Shown here piece by piece: positions 13,884-25,772 of a stretch of DNA of 64,000 nt; position 1 is the stretch's first letter, and each line of letters starts with the position of its first letter. Source of the stretch: Pyrocephalus nanus (Eukaryota > Chordata > Aves > Passeriformes > Tyrannidae); contig CM076268.1 in NCBI GenBank assembly GCA_038380795.1, forward strand, positions 26,793,501 to 26,857,500. The letters are read 5' to 3'. The translations under genes and the position numbers were made by a program. A model generated the notes under the pieces. It was not told the DNA's origin. It did not search any database and saw only the letters and a list, made by a program, of their open reading frames with translations.

Positions 13884-16800
13884 ACACAATAGTCAATCTT
13901 ATTTATTTAGGGAAAGAAAAAGAAAAAGCAGATGTATATCTTAATTCAGTCACATAATAGATTTTAAGGTCTTGAAAAAATAAAGTACATTCAAAACCTG
14001 ATAGGAAACCTTTATCATACAGTAAATTGCATCTCTGTTGTGGGGATTATTTAAAACAATATTTTTGAAAGATGAAGAACCCACAGTTACTCTCACAGTT
14101 AAAAAAAGCCTTTCTCTTTTTCAGTTTGCTCATAAATCAATGCATTGGAAAAGTCATGTCAAGTTGGAAAAGTCTTGATTGTGAAACTATAGAAACAGAT
14201 TTGCAAATGGAAAAATGTTATCTCTGCCAGTATTGCTTGTCTCCCAGATTCTGCAATTTCTGGAAAAGCCTTCAATAGTCATTAGCTGATTTGCAGTTAA
14301 AATGTTACTTCTGGTTTGTATTTCATGACAAACTCTTGGTGTAAAGAATTACTTGATAACAATAGTAATTCTGTCTAAATCTCAAGTCATGACTGTTTCA
14401 CTCATTTATGCATGGTGAGAGCTGTGTTGGAAACTTTTTCTCCACTTTCCTTCCTCCTTTCTGTCTATCCCCTCCTCCTCTCCCGTCTATTTTGAGCTGA
14501 AATTGAATATCTGATTTATTTTTATTCTTAAGACAATACAAGAACATTCCATCCTAGAATATATTATACTCAAGCGATCAGGACATTTATGCAATATAGA
14601 AAACGTGGCTTCAAGTCTTTAATCCTTCATTTTCACACCAAAAACTGAATGTGAATCTCCCTTCTCAAGTGAGTGCCTAACCAGCAAACTATTGATTTTT
14701 ATGAAGGGTTCATTTTTCTGTCTGGCTTTGAGCATGGTATCCACACTGTTCTCAGTTGTGATTCAGTGGTCTAATCTGTGTAATCTAGGAAGCCTGTTTC
14801 CTACTTACAGTGTCTGCCTGTGTTAAATGGCAGGACATCCTGTCTAACCCATACTGTTAAGATGGCTTTTTCTCTTCCTTGAGAATAAAATCTTCACCTA
14901 ATAACAATCACCATAATAAATACAAATTTCTGGTTGTTCCAGTTAAGGTCATTCCATTTCCAGATACAGAAGCCTATATGTAGCTTACCTGCAGAGCAAA
15001 GGAATTATTTGTCATTGTTTATGGCACATCTTAGGCTAGACTATGTATAGTCCAATGGCCTATACAATGTCAGGGCTTGCTACTGTGTATTTGTTGATAA
15101 CTGACTCTCTGACCCAGAATAAAGTGTTAAGCATTCTCTATGTGTGAAAATAAATACTTGGTCAAAATTTATAGACCATTAGAATATTTCTATATCGTGA
15201 TCTCAGATTTCTCTCTTAGAGAAATCATAGAGAATAAGAGATGCAGTCTGTTCACTTATTGGCATCTGACTGTGAGTACAGCGGCTGCAATGGCATCAGG
15301 AGAAAATAATTTGAGACTGAGATTATGAGATGGATCTTTCTAATTAGTAGCATTTTTGAGATGGACAATTTCTATTTTTACAAGTGGAAGGAAATGTATT
15401 GGTCTGGATTCACTGCAGAAATTAACGTTCATTTTTCTTAGGTGCTAATAATTCCATCTTTCATACTGGATTACTCTGTTTAAGAAACTAGAATCAGATT
15501 ATAGGTTTATATAAATTAATCTTTTGAGCACTGTGCTATTAAGACATTTCTGTTAAATGTCACAAATCACCTTTGGCCTAGGATATGCTTGTTTTCCTGG
15601 TGTATGGTATTTCAGCCTTCCTTCTGGTGATGTCTGTCATTGAGATCCCAAGTGCCATTTTCAAAACTTTCATTTCAGATGAACTCATATATTTTATGTT
15701 TGCCAAATTCTTGACTTGGTGCAGAGAAACTGTTTTATGCATACTTCTTCACATGATCAGAGACAATGTGATCACTACACCTGAGGGAGAAGATGAATTA
15801 TTCCTGTTTCAAATGGATGGGTATCATATGGAAGGAGGGAAGAGACGGGGATTCACACCATTGTCATCTTTCATTGCCGCTGCAGTTTGCTGGTGCCACT
15901 CTCTCCCCTGCATTCTGTACATTATCATCCCTTGAGAACTAAATATTTGGATTTAGTGGGGATGTGGAGCTCTATATGGAAGTATTTGGGAAAAATGTAA
16001 ATTGTGATGGTAATGGCTTCTTGGCAATAAGTTTTATGAGTCTTTCCCCAACTCTTCTAAGTAGATGCCCCTTCTTCCCCTTCTGCTGACTTAAATATAC
16101 TTTATTCTTTATCTTTGCCTATCATGCAGTTTGCCACACCCTCACTCCCATTCCCTTTACTTATTCTAATTTGTTCAGTCTGAAATCTAGGAGATTGGAG
16201 TACTGTGTTAATCCTACAGTCATCTGTTTGAAATCTCCTTTAGCTCCATAAAGTCTGAATATACAAGAAACAGTTCTGAAAAATATCCACTGAAAATGTC
16301 TGTGACCTCTTTGGCTAGAACATACATGTATTAGTACTGTTAAATATGAACAATGGGAACAAAAGGGTTGAGTGCAGTTTTATAGTCTACTTACTTTGTA
16401 ATATTTAAGTGCAAGTATGCTTAAGCAGAAAGAAAAAAAAACTTCTCAGCAAGAATGAGAGATGTGTTTCTGCGTTTATGTTTTCACACAGACATCATTG
16501 TGGCTGACTTCACAAAGTGCAATGCACAGTACAGTTTGTCATTGGTGACCTTAAAAAATCACAGAGAGAAAGTATGTTACCAAAAAAAGTTGTAAAGAAC
16601 ACATGAGAAAATAATCCTGGTTGAATTTAGCAGATAACATTTAGGGATGTGCTGTTTGCAAGCATTTTAGCAGCTGCAGGTTAGCTTTACCTGTGATTCT
16701 CTTTTCATACCACTTAATCAGAAGGATTTAAATCATTCCGTTTCTGCAATAGAGTTCTGTTGATACTTTTGGTCTAGAGCCTAGACAGATACAGTCATTT

Positions 16801-17070
16801 GGTGAAAATCTGAAGGCAAAATAGAGAAGTTCCATTTTCATATTTACTTTGCAGAGTGGCTCTAATTAACCCTATTTATAGAGCCCTTTGCCATGGTCTG
16901 CACTTAAACGTGTGCCCAGGGCTGCTCATACAGTGCAGTGCTTCAGCACTGGAGGGATTGCTGGTGCTGGAATGAACCTCAGTCCATCCTTTACAGCCTT
17001 TGCTGTGGGGGCCTCATAGAGAGATCAGAGCTTTTGCTTCACTGCAAGCAGTATCTTATCCTACGTTCAG

Positions 17071-17075
17071 TTTCT

Positions 17076-17107
<32 letters not shown>

Positions 17108-17113
17108 CTTTTA
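17071..17113. repeat. Pyrimidine (T/C) tract ending in a long T run
   Basis: Forty-three bases are almost wholly T with scattered C, including a run of T from 17090 to 17107. It lies about 50 bp before the antisense CR1 fragment. Confidence 0.95.
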
Positions 17114-17164
17114 AGACCTGTCTAAACCATGTTTTTAAGTGTCACATCTACATGCCTCTTTATT

Positions 17165-17545
17165 ACCATCAGAGATGGTGACCCTACCCCTTCCCTGGAC
17201 AGCCTGTTTCAATGCCTGACCACCCTTTCAATGAAGAATTTTTTCCTAATATCCAACCTAAACCTTCCCTGGCATAACTAGAGACCGTTTCCTCTCTTCC
17301 TTCACTTGCTACCTGGGAGACCAACCCCCACCTGTCTTACAGCCTCCTCCCAAGCAGTTGTAAAGAGCAGTAAGGTCCCTCCTGAGCCTCCTTTTCTCCC
17401 AGCTAAAAACCCTCAGCCACTCCTCATCAGACTTGTGCTCCATCTCTGTTGCCCTTCTCTGGATACACTCCAGCACCTCCATGTCTTTCTTCTAATGAGG
17501 ATCCCAGAACTGGACACAGAATTTGAGGGGCAGCCTCACCATGCT
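17165..17545 (-). mobile_element. CR1 LINE 3' region, antisense orientation
   Basis: Read on the + strand, the sequence runs through features of an inverted CR1 3' region: agatggtgaccctacc, ttccctggacagcctgtttc, cctaatatccaacctaaacc, ccagctaaaaaccctcagcc, ttctctggatacactccagc and ggatcccagaactggacaca. The terminal CR1 tail is missing at the left edge, where a T-rich tract precedes it. The 164-codon open frame from 17306 to 17800 is an artefact of reading this repeat backwards and running on into unique sequence. Confidence 0.92.
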
Positions 17546-19879
17546 AGTTATTATCTGAGTGTATGTTATGACATTAGAATATTATATCTATTCTTTGATA
17601 CATCATCCATTTCTGTACTAAATTTCAAAAGTTACAAATTCCTCTTGTGGTATGTTTATCAGAGGGTACAGGCAAGTGAATATGTTGCTCTAAAGTCATC
17701 CAAATCAGTCAGTCAGCTGGTCACTGTAAGTTCCAGTTCCATTGTGATGAAGAAAAGCAGCACTATATGTATTAAAAAGTCAGGAAAAGAAAATGTATAA
17801 TAGCAAATACATTTTAGGAGAAGAAATCCATCCCCATCATTATCTCTGGACTGCATAACATAGCTGTGTCAGTGAGCAGTTCAGTCAGATAGCAGGGATG
17901 CTGAGTTTTACAAGGGAGGAGTTGTAAATCACATGGCTCTGTTCTGTTCCAACCCATTGCTCTTACAGTGTCTGGAAAGAGAAAGACACTGAAGTTCATC
18001 TGACCTAGGGCCTCGTACTGGGACGATACTTTTCCAGGCAATACTCCCTTCAGATTATTTTTGAGGCCACCAACTTTATTGACCTCTGCTGTTTTTGCAA
18101 CTGATAAGATCTAACTCTTGAGAACAACATTAAATGGAAGGTGGAAGTACCACAGCACCTTTTTCCATTTGTGCAATATACAAAAGTATTTTCTTAAAGG
18201 ACTGATGTTTTGTTTTGGCCTCTGACACAGTAGGATTTGGACTGAGACACCCAAATCTACCTTAGTAGCTCAGTGCAGCTCCTCCAGGAGATACCACTCT
18301 GTGACTCTTTATCCTCACACGCTTTTATGACTTGCAGACCAACAGTTTAGGATAGAGGGTTTTAAGCCTGTAATACGGTGTTTATAACCAAGGCAAATGT
18401 GTTGAAAAGTTAATAGAGAATGCTAATGCAAAGGCAAGGATATTCTCACTTGTGTAGGTTGTTCTTAAGCTTTGGAACAAGACTGTGGAGAAGAGTTTCT
18501 GTTTGATGTGAGGAAACTTCTCATGTTTCAAAATCAGAGGCAAAAGCTGCATGCAGCAGTGTCTGTGTAGACTTCTTCAGTTTTTGTGACCAGTGGACAG
18601 TTTAATTAATTGAACATTTTTTTCTTGACTGATAAGTTATGACCACTGTCATAGGATCCTAATGAAAAAACCTGAACAGTTTTTTCAAGGCAGTTATTTC
18701 ATAGATAGGTGAGTACTGGTAAGAAGCTGATCTGCAAAGTAGTACCTAGCATCCATCAGGGAGAAATGCCAAAAGGGAGGTTTTGAAATATGTGGGGGTT
18801 TTAAATCTTTTTCTTACTGAAGATTTTTACTGCATTTTTGTGTCTGATGGGAACATAATTTACATATTTGCTCACAAATGTTCTTACTAATCCCTGAATC
18901 AATGCTGGCAAGATGCACTTCTCATTGAAGCATTAATTTATTAGACCAAAAGCATTTTAAAAGGCAAATTTTAGAGGAAGCCTTAGTAAAAACATTGTGA
19001 AGAAGCAGATAGCTTCTGACATTAGCACATCATTCAAATTGCAGTTGTCAACCCTAATGAAAGGTGGTGATGCTGATTTGAGCATATTGCTCATATGACG
19101 TACAAGAGCTTTGGGAGATAAGGAATCCCTGTTGCTATCATTTATAATTAAAGTGTCCATCACTTTTCTCTGAAAAACTGCTTGATGAATAAATAATTAA
19201 AGGTCTGATTCTGATATGCTTAGTTGAAGTGAGACTTCAGAGAACAGTCCAAATTCAGTAAATGGAATTTGTTCAAAGTAAGGTTTCAAGATAAATAATA
19301 ATGTTACAATCTCAGTCAAAGCCAGTTCTTGTTTGTTGAGCCAGAAGGGTATTTTATTTTGTGTGCTTTAAAATCTAATCTCACTGCCATCTGAAGCTTC
19401 CTGCTTACAAACAGTGCCTGATGTTGATTATCCTGTTATCTTTTAAGCACAGTAGGAACTGATATTTAAATTAATGGCTACTAACTGTTCCCTGCTTTTT
19501 CAAGCAGCCAAAGATAAGGTGTTTATCTGATGATTTGTACAATATGAAGTTTTATAAAGCCTTATTTTACCTAATGAGTTTATTTTATTGCAAATATGTC
19601 TATTTCGTGGAGCATTTTTCTTTGATTGTTTCACTGAATTGATATTTAAAGAATGGTTGTCCTAATAAAATGATGTTTCTTTTCATAGTTTCTAAATTAA
19701 TCATAAAGGTTTGAGGGAAATTTTTTTGAAATAGAAATGATTTTACCTGCTTCCATTGTGTTCCAGTAATAACCTTGCTCCCAGAATAGTTGAAATAACT
19801 TGCATAATGTAGATGTGCAAGTCCCTCGCAGTGTTGGCAGGGAGAATTTCAGTTGATTTGGTACCTTAAAATTAACCTT

Positions 19880-19924
19880 TTACTACCGCATGCGTATGTT
19901 TGTCATTTATCCCCTTTTTCTCAG
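19880..19924 (+). promoter_or_regulatory. 3' splice site of NRG3 exon A
   Basis: A pyrimidine-rich run (about 19906-19922) leads to the AG at 19923-19924. A TACTAC sequence at 19881-19886 could supply the branch-point A at 19885, about 40 nt from the junction, and no other AG lies between. The branch point is inferred. Confidence 0.75.
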
Positions 19925-19998
19925 GTGCAAAGAGGGCTACCAGGGAGTCCGCTGTGACCAATTTTTGCCGAAAACCGACTCAATCTTGTCAGATCCAA
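19925..19998 (+). CDS. NRG3: NRG3 exon: end of EGF-like domain and start of juxtamembrane stalk (internal exon, partial gene)
   Basis: Neuregulin-3 is a membrane-anchored growth factor whose extracellular EGF-like domain binds and activates the receptor ERBB4, mainly in the nervous system. With one leading base completing a codon from the previous exon, this exon reads CKEGYQGVRCDQF followed by LPKTDSILSDP, then one base left over. The two cysteines are the fifth and sixth of the six-cysteine EGF fold; the first four must lie in exons upstream of the window. The residues after the last cysteine match NRG3, not the shorter NRG1 or NRG2 stalks. The acceptor is a pyrimidine-rich tract ending in ctcag and the donor is gtacgt. 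The exon is entered in phase 2 and left in phase 1, and its frame continues exactly into the 27-bp exon at 58560. There is no stop or frameshift. The paralogue call comes from remembered family sequence, not from a search. Confidence 0.95.
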
Positions 19999-22219
19999 GT
20001 ACGTCAAATGTTTTTCTTATATTTTTAATCCACGCTAGAGGCTGTTCTTGCCATGTGAGATGACCCTTTGCCTGTTGTCAGAAAGTCCATACTATGGACC
20101 GCTGCAGCTGCGAGTAAAGAATGGTGTTGCTCTTGGTGATAGGATAAAACCACATCATTCAGCCTCTGTTATAAAATATATGCTGCTCCAATAGGGCAAC
20201 TCATCAAGGGGACTTGATTCCTTATGATCTGTAATAATAACTGTCCCTGCTTATAGCAAAAACATCCACGTTTCTCTACTTTTGACTCAAGAATAAATAA
20301 AATTACATAATATAAAAAAGAAAATAAATATGGACTGCAAAGTGGTTCCTTCAAAAGAAAATAAATTCATATTGCCTGGCACTGCAGATATTATAATCTC
20401 TATGGGAATACTTTATATCAGTGTGCATGATACTCAATTATGTCTCACTTTGACAAGCAAATTTGCTATGTGTTTGCAGAGTAAGGGTGTACTTTCAGGT
20501 AATAATGTGGAGACCAAGTAAATTTCTATTACACTGATCAATATATGTCAAAGTAAATGCTACATATATCTTACTCCACTGTTACCCTTTCTAAATAATG
20601 TTGACTAATAAAACTATGTCAAAAATATTATTCAGGATGATTCTTTTGGAAGTGAATCCATTTACTAAGTAATGGAATTTATCTTAAATTTTTTAATGAA
20701 GTGACATACAACAAAGGGTCATATCCTATCTCTCAGTTTTGTTCTTATATCTGGAAACTGTAATGTATTAAGTCTCCTGGTTTTGGGTGCTCTTTAAAAT
20801 TTGATTTGAGTCGTTTTGTTTGTGTTTTTTGAAGAATAATGCTTGGTTTTGTAGTCTTTTTTTGTGCTTTCTGTTTTTCTTGTGCTTTTCCATGTGAAAA
20901 CCTGTTGCCAAAGGCACCTGTTGTTTTGTAGTTCTCTATGTTGTATAGCTCCCATTATAGTTTGCTTTGTGTTTGGTTTAGCTTTTCCTTTTGCTTGACC
21001 TTTAACGATAAAGTGCAGAGCTGAATGTGAATAGGCAGATTTTACCTCTGCCAAGTTTTGTGTGCATGTGTCAATATAGAGGCTGTGTATATTTCAAGGG
21101 AAAAGACAGTTTGTATCCTAAAAGTGTGAGAAAGGACAATCAATCAATAACAGGACAGGGTTGTACCTGTCTGACTTGGTTTTCACAGGGGGCTCTAGCT
21201 TTAGTCTCTCAAAAGTAGAGATGAAATCCATACAGATACCGTACAAAGCCCAGAAAAGGCTCCCAGATTAAGCTGCATCTAACAAGACCAAAAACCCCAC
21301 AGTGTTTATCTACTGCAGGGCAGTGTTGTTGTTTCTTTGCAGCATTGTGTTGGTTGCACAGACTTGCTTCTCTTTACATAGGAAATTGTTGCTTACACTG
21401 GTGGGGTTCTGACTGCAGTGTTTCCATAATGTGTTTCAGCCACCTGATCCTGCTAAGCTTAGTTCTGCTGAAACATCCTTTTTACACTTTCTGACAACAA
21501 AAGCTACTTTTTAAAATTTTATTTTATTGAAGTTTTCTTTCCAAATTGTATTATTTAGGGTATCTATTAGCAGGGGACTTAGTCTTGATATTGCAGTAGA
21601 TCCACCGGACACACCTATGGCCCAAGAGGAGCCCCTCTTTCAATATAAATGAAGAAGGTTAACATGAGTTAGGTACTTTTCCAATCAGTTTTGAAATTTA
21701 ACTTATATTTAAAAGAGGAAAAGCTTTTGTTCAGGTGCATTTCTGTGTGTTAGCATAACGTGTTATATCTCCGTGTATGTGTGTGCATATGCACTTGTTC
21801 TAAACATGCTGAGCCTTAAAGGGAGGTAATTGAACTTTCTGCTGCAACTGGGCAATGACAACATATTGTTCATGAGTTAAATCAATAATGTGTTTATCTT
21901 CTTCTAGAGAGGAAAAAAAAACAATACCACACTGATGATTAGCACTTAGTGGCAGAAATGTTTGCTATTTGCATAACCTGAGGAGTGTAAAAAGTATTTG
22001 ACGCAGTAGTCAAGCACAGTATGATCATCTCCAAAGGCTCTGAGGTTGCTTTGCAAAAACATAGTTTTGAGGTTGAATGTGTGCTTGAATTAGGAAGACA
22101 TCTGCTGAAGGGTGAATTGGAGATGGCTTCAGAGAGAAGCAATTTTTTAAATGCAAGGCTTTATTTCCAAAAGCTGAGCACTGAGATGGGGGATCTCGGT
22201 TCTGGACTGCGTGTAGCCA

Positions 22220-22246
22220 GACTGACACCACTGACTGGTGTCAGTC
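22220..22246. repeat. 11-bp perfect inverted repeat, 5-nt loop
   Basis: The arms are GACTGACACCA (22220-22230) and TGGTGTCAGTC (22236-22246), with loop CTGAC. Confidence 0.9.
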
Positions 22247-22789
22247 AAGCTTTATGAACAAGTCCAGCCCATTTGAGTTCATGGGATTTCTTAGGGTGTT
22301 CTGATGGTTAATGTGCTGCTAATGATGCATCTGCTAACACTTAGCTTATTTGAAGTTTGCATGCATGAAATAATGAAGCAGTGTTTCTATCTTATCTTGC
22401 CTGTGATATAGCACAGTTGGCATTCTCACAACATACCCTTGTCATTAAATGGGAAATGAATCTGGACACAGTCACTTGGAAAATAGTAACAATATTGTTG
22501 TAAAATAGTTAATTATTTACATGTACCAGACTGTTTTAATTTTTATTGTGTTTTTTTTCTGTTTTATTTTTTTAATTATCCTGCTAAAACAAACCAAGCC
22601 TTTTCACAATAGCTATTATCTGCATATTTGCATAGTAACAAAAGTGTGTTATGGATCATCAGTGTTTTTAACAGCAGCTTCTTACCTAATTTTGGATGTA
22701 TATTAGGTAGGTCTTGACTTTATGTCACAGATATTAATAGAAATTATGTAATACTTAATACTGATTAATGTATGCTAGATCATGTACAT

Positions 22790-22807
22790 TTAGTTTAATT
22801 AAACTAA
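22790..22807. repeat. 18-bp perfect palindrome centred on AATT
   Basis: The sequence reads TTAGTTTAATTAAACTAA and is identical to its reverse complement. It contains TTAATTAA, a homeodomain-type core. Confidence 0.9.
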
Positions 22808-24463
22808 CTGGTAAAGGTGTTTAAGATTCTATTTTCAGGAAACCTCTTGAAACTGTCTGATGGTGTTTCAAAGTTCTTGAATTGGCATCCATGGCTTCTT
22901 ACAGTCAAATCTGCCACCTGCTACCTTGCCTGAGCTCAGAGTTAGGAATAAAGTCCTAAGAAAAACAGATGTACAGCACACATAGAACAACAGCACAACA
23001 CTCCAAGCACAGGCCCTTCAACTGGACTGTTAAGCACATAACTTCCCTTAATATCTCCACTCTTAGCAAGGTTTTCTGGCTGTAAGAGAAAGATATTAAG
23101 AACAAAAGAATCCAAACACAAGTAGTTTGAGAAGTTTGTTAATCTCAGAATATGGGAGAAGCCTGCCTAAACCATGAGAGCCACAGACACACGGGAATCT
23201 AACAAAATTAATGAGGGAAAAGACTGCATGCTGCATCGCAATGCAACCCATGCTCACAGTCACTATCTAGAGGAGGGAATCTGTCAGCTGTGGTGATACT
23301 GTACAGGACAAGGCCTTGAACTCTCTCTGTCATCTTCATCATCTATGGATGATCTAATAATGGGACAAAAAGAACAGAAAAAGCAATCACATGCTGGAAG
23401 GAAAGGATAGGAGTATATTTGGAATATTGCTTGAGCTTTCTTCATTTGTGCTAACTTCTCTAGAAATACAGTTAATGAAGGCAGAACACTTACATTTTCA
23501 AGATTATAAGTGCAGCTTTAACATAATTTTAGGTACAAGTAATGTTTCAGGCATGTGTAGTCCTGTGTGTATCTGTAGGGTTGGGAGCTTATATACAACA
23601 CAAATTGTACAAATGTGCTCATGTACTATCCTTTATAGTGTTCTGGAGTAGACCTGCCTGGCCCAACGAGTCTTGAAAGGTAAGCTGTGCATAGGCTGAA
23701 GAGACTTCTTTCAAGTTTTTGTACTAAGGCAAAGTGTAACCTTTTAAGCTTTGACTGTTTTGTGTGAATATTTCAAAGTGGTGAACAGGGCACTAAAAAC
23801 GGGTTTGTCTCATTATCTCATTTTACCAGACTGATGAACTCCGCCTTCAAGTACTTTGTCCTAACACAGCAGTGACAGATACTTTCCTATGCAAAATGTT
23901 CATTTCAGCTTTATAATGTCCAGTATTGATTTTTTATTTGCCATGTTAACATTCAAGTTGCTCTGTTTGACTCAGATGCATAGGTAAAGAGGGATCCCCT
24001 ATCAAATGCTGGAAGTATATTATTATTATTCAGTCCTTTCTTAAAATAAATGCATTATTTTCTGGAAGAAGGAAAATAGGATGGAAAGCTTATAGGTCAC
24101 TAGGCCATACTCCTGCTGTTGCAGTCAACCCCATCGTGTAATTCCTACCATAAGCTGATCATACTTCATTTCTAAGCCACTTGTAATTGGGCTGAACTAG
24201 CCACTAGAAACAGGGTTTGTTTATCATCCCTGCTCTGAGAATTTCAAGACTTTTCAGCTTCCACACAAATCTTACACCCAAATTTATCAGTTTTGGTCTT
24301 TGTTAAAATGCTTTGGTTTTTTTATTCCTCTCAGTTTCCACGATGCTGTGCTCTGGGTCTGTTAAACTGGCTTTTTCAAATGTCAGAAGTCTTGTTCCTA
24401 TGGAGTTATGTATAGCCTGTGGTCTTATACTACTTTAACCTGTGATAGCACAGCACACATCGT

Positions 24464-24493
24464 GTTTCTCTTTGAATGTCATCAAAGAGAAAC
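24464..24493. repeat. 12-bp perfect inverted repeat, 6-nt loop
   Basis: The arms are GTTTCTCTTTGA (24464-24475) and TCAAAGAGAAAC (24482-24493). After one mismatch, three further pairs (one of them G-T) could extend the stem to 24460-24497. Confidence 0.9.
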
Positions 24494-24626
24494 CTGAACG
24501 TGTCATGTCTGGAATCTGTGGTTACTTATTCCTAGATTACCTTTTTCTGCAGCAAAGGATCAAACCCCTTCCCCTGAAAGATTGGGACTGTAAATAAGTA
24601 AAAAATCTCCCGATAGTTTGAAAAGG

Positions 24627-24777
24627 AAAAAAAAAAAAATCCAAAAAGATATTTGAAGCCCTAAGACCCCCACTCACTTCCTCAAAAAAGCTCCCCCTCT
24701 AAAAACCTAACAAAAATCTTAGGCATTTTGCCTTTTTTATTATTTTTATTTTATTTTTTATTCCCCCCATCCAGTTT
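24627..24777. repeat. Low-complexity cluster: A13 run, then C-rich and T-rich stretches
   Basis: A13 spans 24627-24639. A patch rich in ccc and ctcc follows (about 24661-24705), then a T-rich stretch with attttatttt units and a C6 run (about 24730-24771). Confidence 0.8.
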
Positions 24778-25735
24778 TGCACAGTTAAGATCATCGGATA
24801 ATTTAAGTTGAAAGAGAAGTGTAGAGTTCTCAGGATAACTCTGGAGGTTCAGCTTCCTGATTTAAGCAGAGCTGGGTTTGAAGTCTGTGCTAACTGCACT
24901 GGACACCACAAAGGGACTCTTACTAAATAGAGGATAAAGAGCATCACAGTTGTGAAATACCTGTAGAATTTGTTTTCAAATAATTGGAGTACATAAAACA
25001 AAATTTCTATATCCCTCGCTGAATAATTTTCTTGTCAGCTTTACTTAAACTTTCTGAATTTGTCAACATTCCTCTTGAATTTGTTTTTTCCTCCTTTTTT
25101 GATTTCTAGAAAGCATTGGAGAGAATAAAATTTTGCTCAATAAGACTTTGAAGGTGGCATGTAGATAGGGGCAGTTAGGAACAGATAGCCAAAGGTGAAT
25201 GAATATCTGAGTTTTGTGGATGACGAGTTCTTCTTAAACATAGACTTCTTTAATCCCAGAGAGAACTTTCTAAATCTATATCTAAATCTGATATTTGTGG
25301 CTTAACTTTTTCTTAAAAAAGAAAGGTTTTTAATCCCTTCTGCATTAATTCTTTCATCTGTTCAAGACTTTTGTATTGAGAAAAAGCATATGGAGGGAGT
25401 GGTTGCAGACCAAGCTTCTTTTGTAGTGACTGTCATTTTATGCTCTTACCAAACTAATGGCAGAGTGCCACATCACCTGTGTGTTCATGGAGTAAAAATT
25501 ATTAATATTGCTCTAGGAAATTAAACTTTTATAGAAGTGAAATAATCAAATGGTGAGATTTATTGTCTTGTAAAATTAGATTTTAATAGCTAAAGATGTG
25601 GTGACTACAGTCAAGGGAATTCCCTGAAAATGGCAAGTCAGTATAAGATCTGTTAGGCTCCATCAAGTGGATGTGACAATTCTCTTAACTACAGTCTCTT
25701 TATAAGGATGTATAATCAGAGTTTCTCCAGTTCAC

Positions 25736-25772
25736 ATGCATCAGAAATCAATCTAGATTAGTTCTGATGCAT
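25736..25772. repeat. Nested inverted repeat, 11-bp arms around a 10-bp palindrome
   Basis: The outer arms are ATGCATCAGAA (25736-25746) and TTCTGATGCAT (25762-25772). The spacer contains the perfect palindrome AATCTAGATT (25750-25759), so the whole 37 nt is close to symmetric. Confidence 0.88.

Larger units (their letters stand above)
1..19924 (+). other. NRG3: NRG3 intron upstream of exon A (5' end outside window)
   Basis: This is AT-rich intronic sequence with stops in every frame. It carries three antisense CR1 pieces and one avian dispersed repeat, annotated separately, plus homopolymer tracts. Open frames here (up to 116 codons at 15585-15935 outside repeats) resemble no protein I know and fit chance. 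I see no further exon with both splice sites and a neuregulin-like translation. The stretches 1-5160, 5670-8095, 8580-9750, 9850-17065 and 17550-19880 hold nothing else I can name. Confidence 0.85.

Noticed and set aside
15585..15935. 116-codon open frame with hydrophobic N-terminus resembling a signal peptide
   Set aside because: Same reason: T-rich composition gives Leu, Phe and Ile runs, and no domain is recognisable.
17306..17800. 164-codon open frame on the plus strand
   Set aside because: The first half is an antisense CR1 fragment translated backwards and the rest is unique intron.
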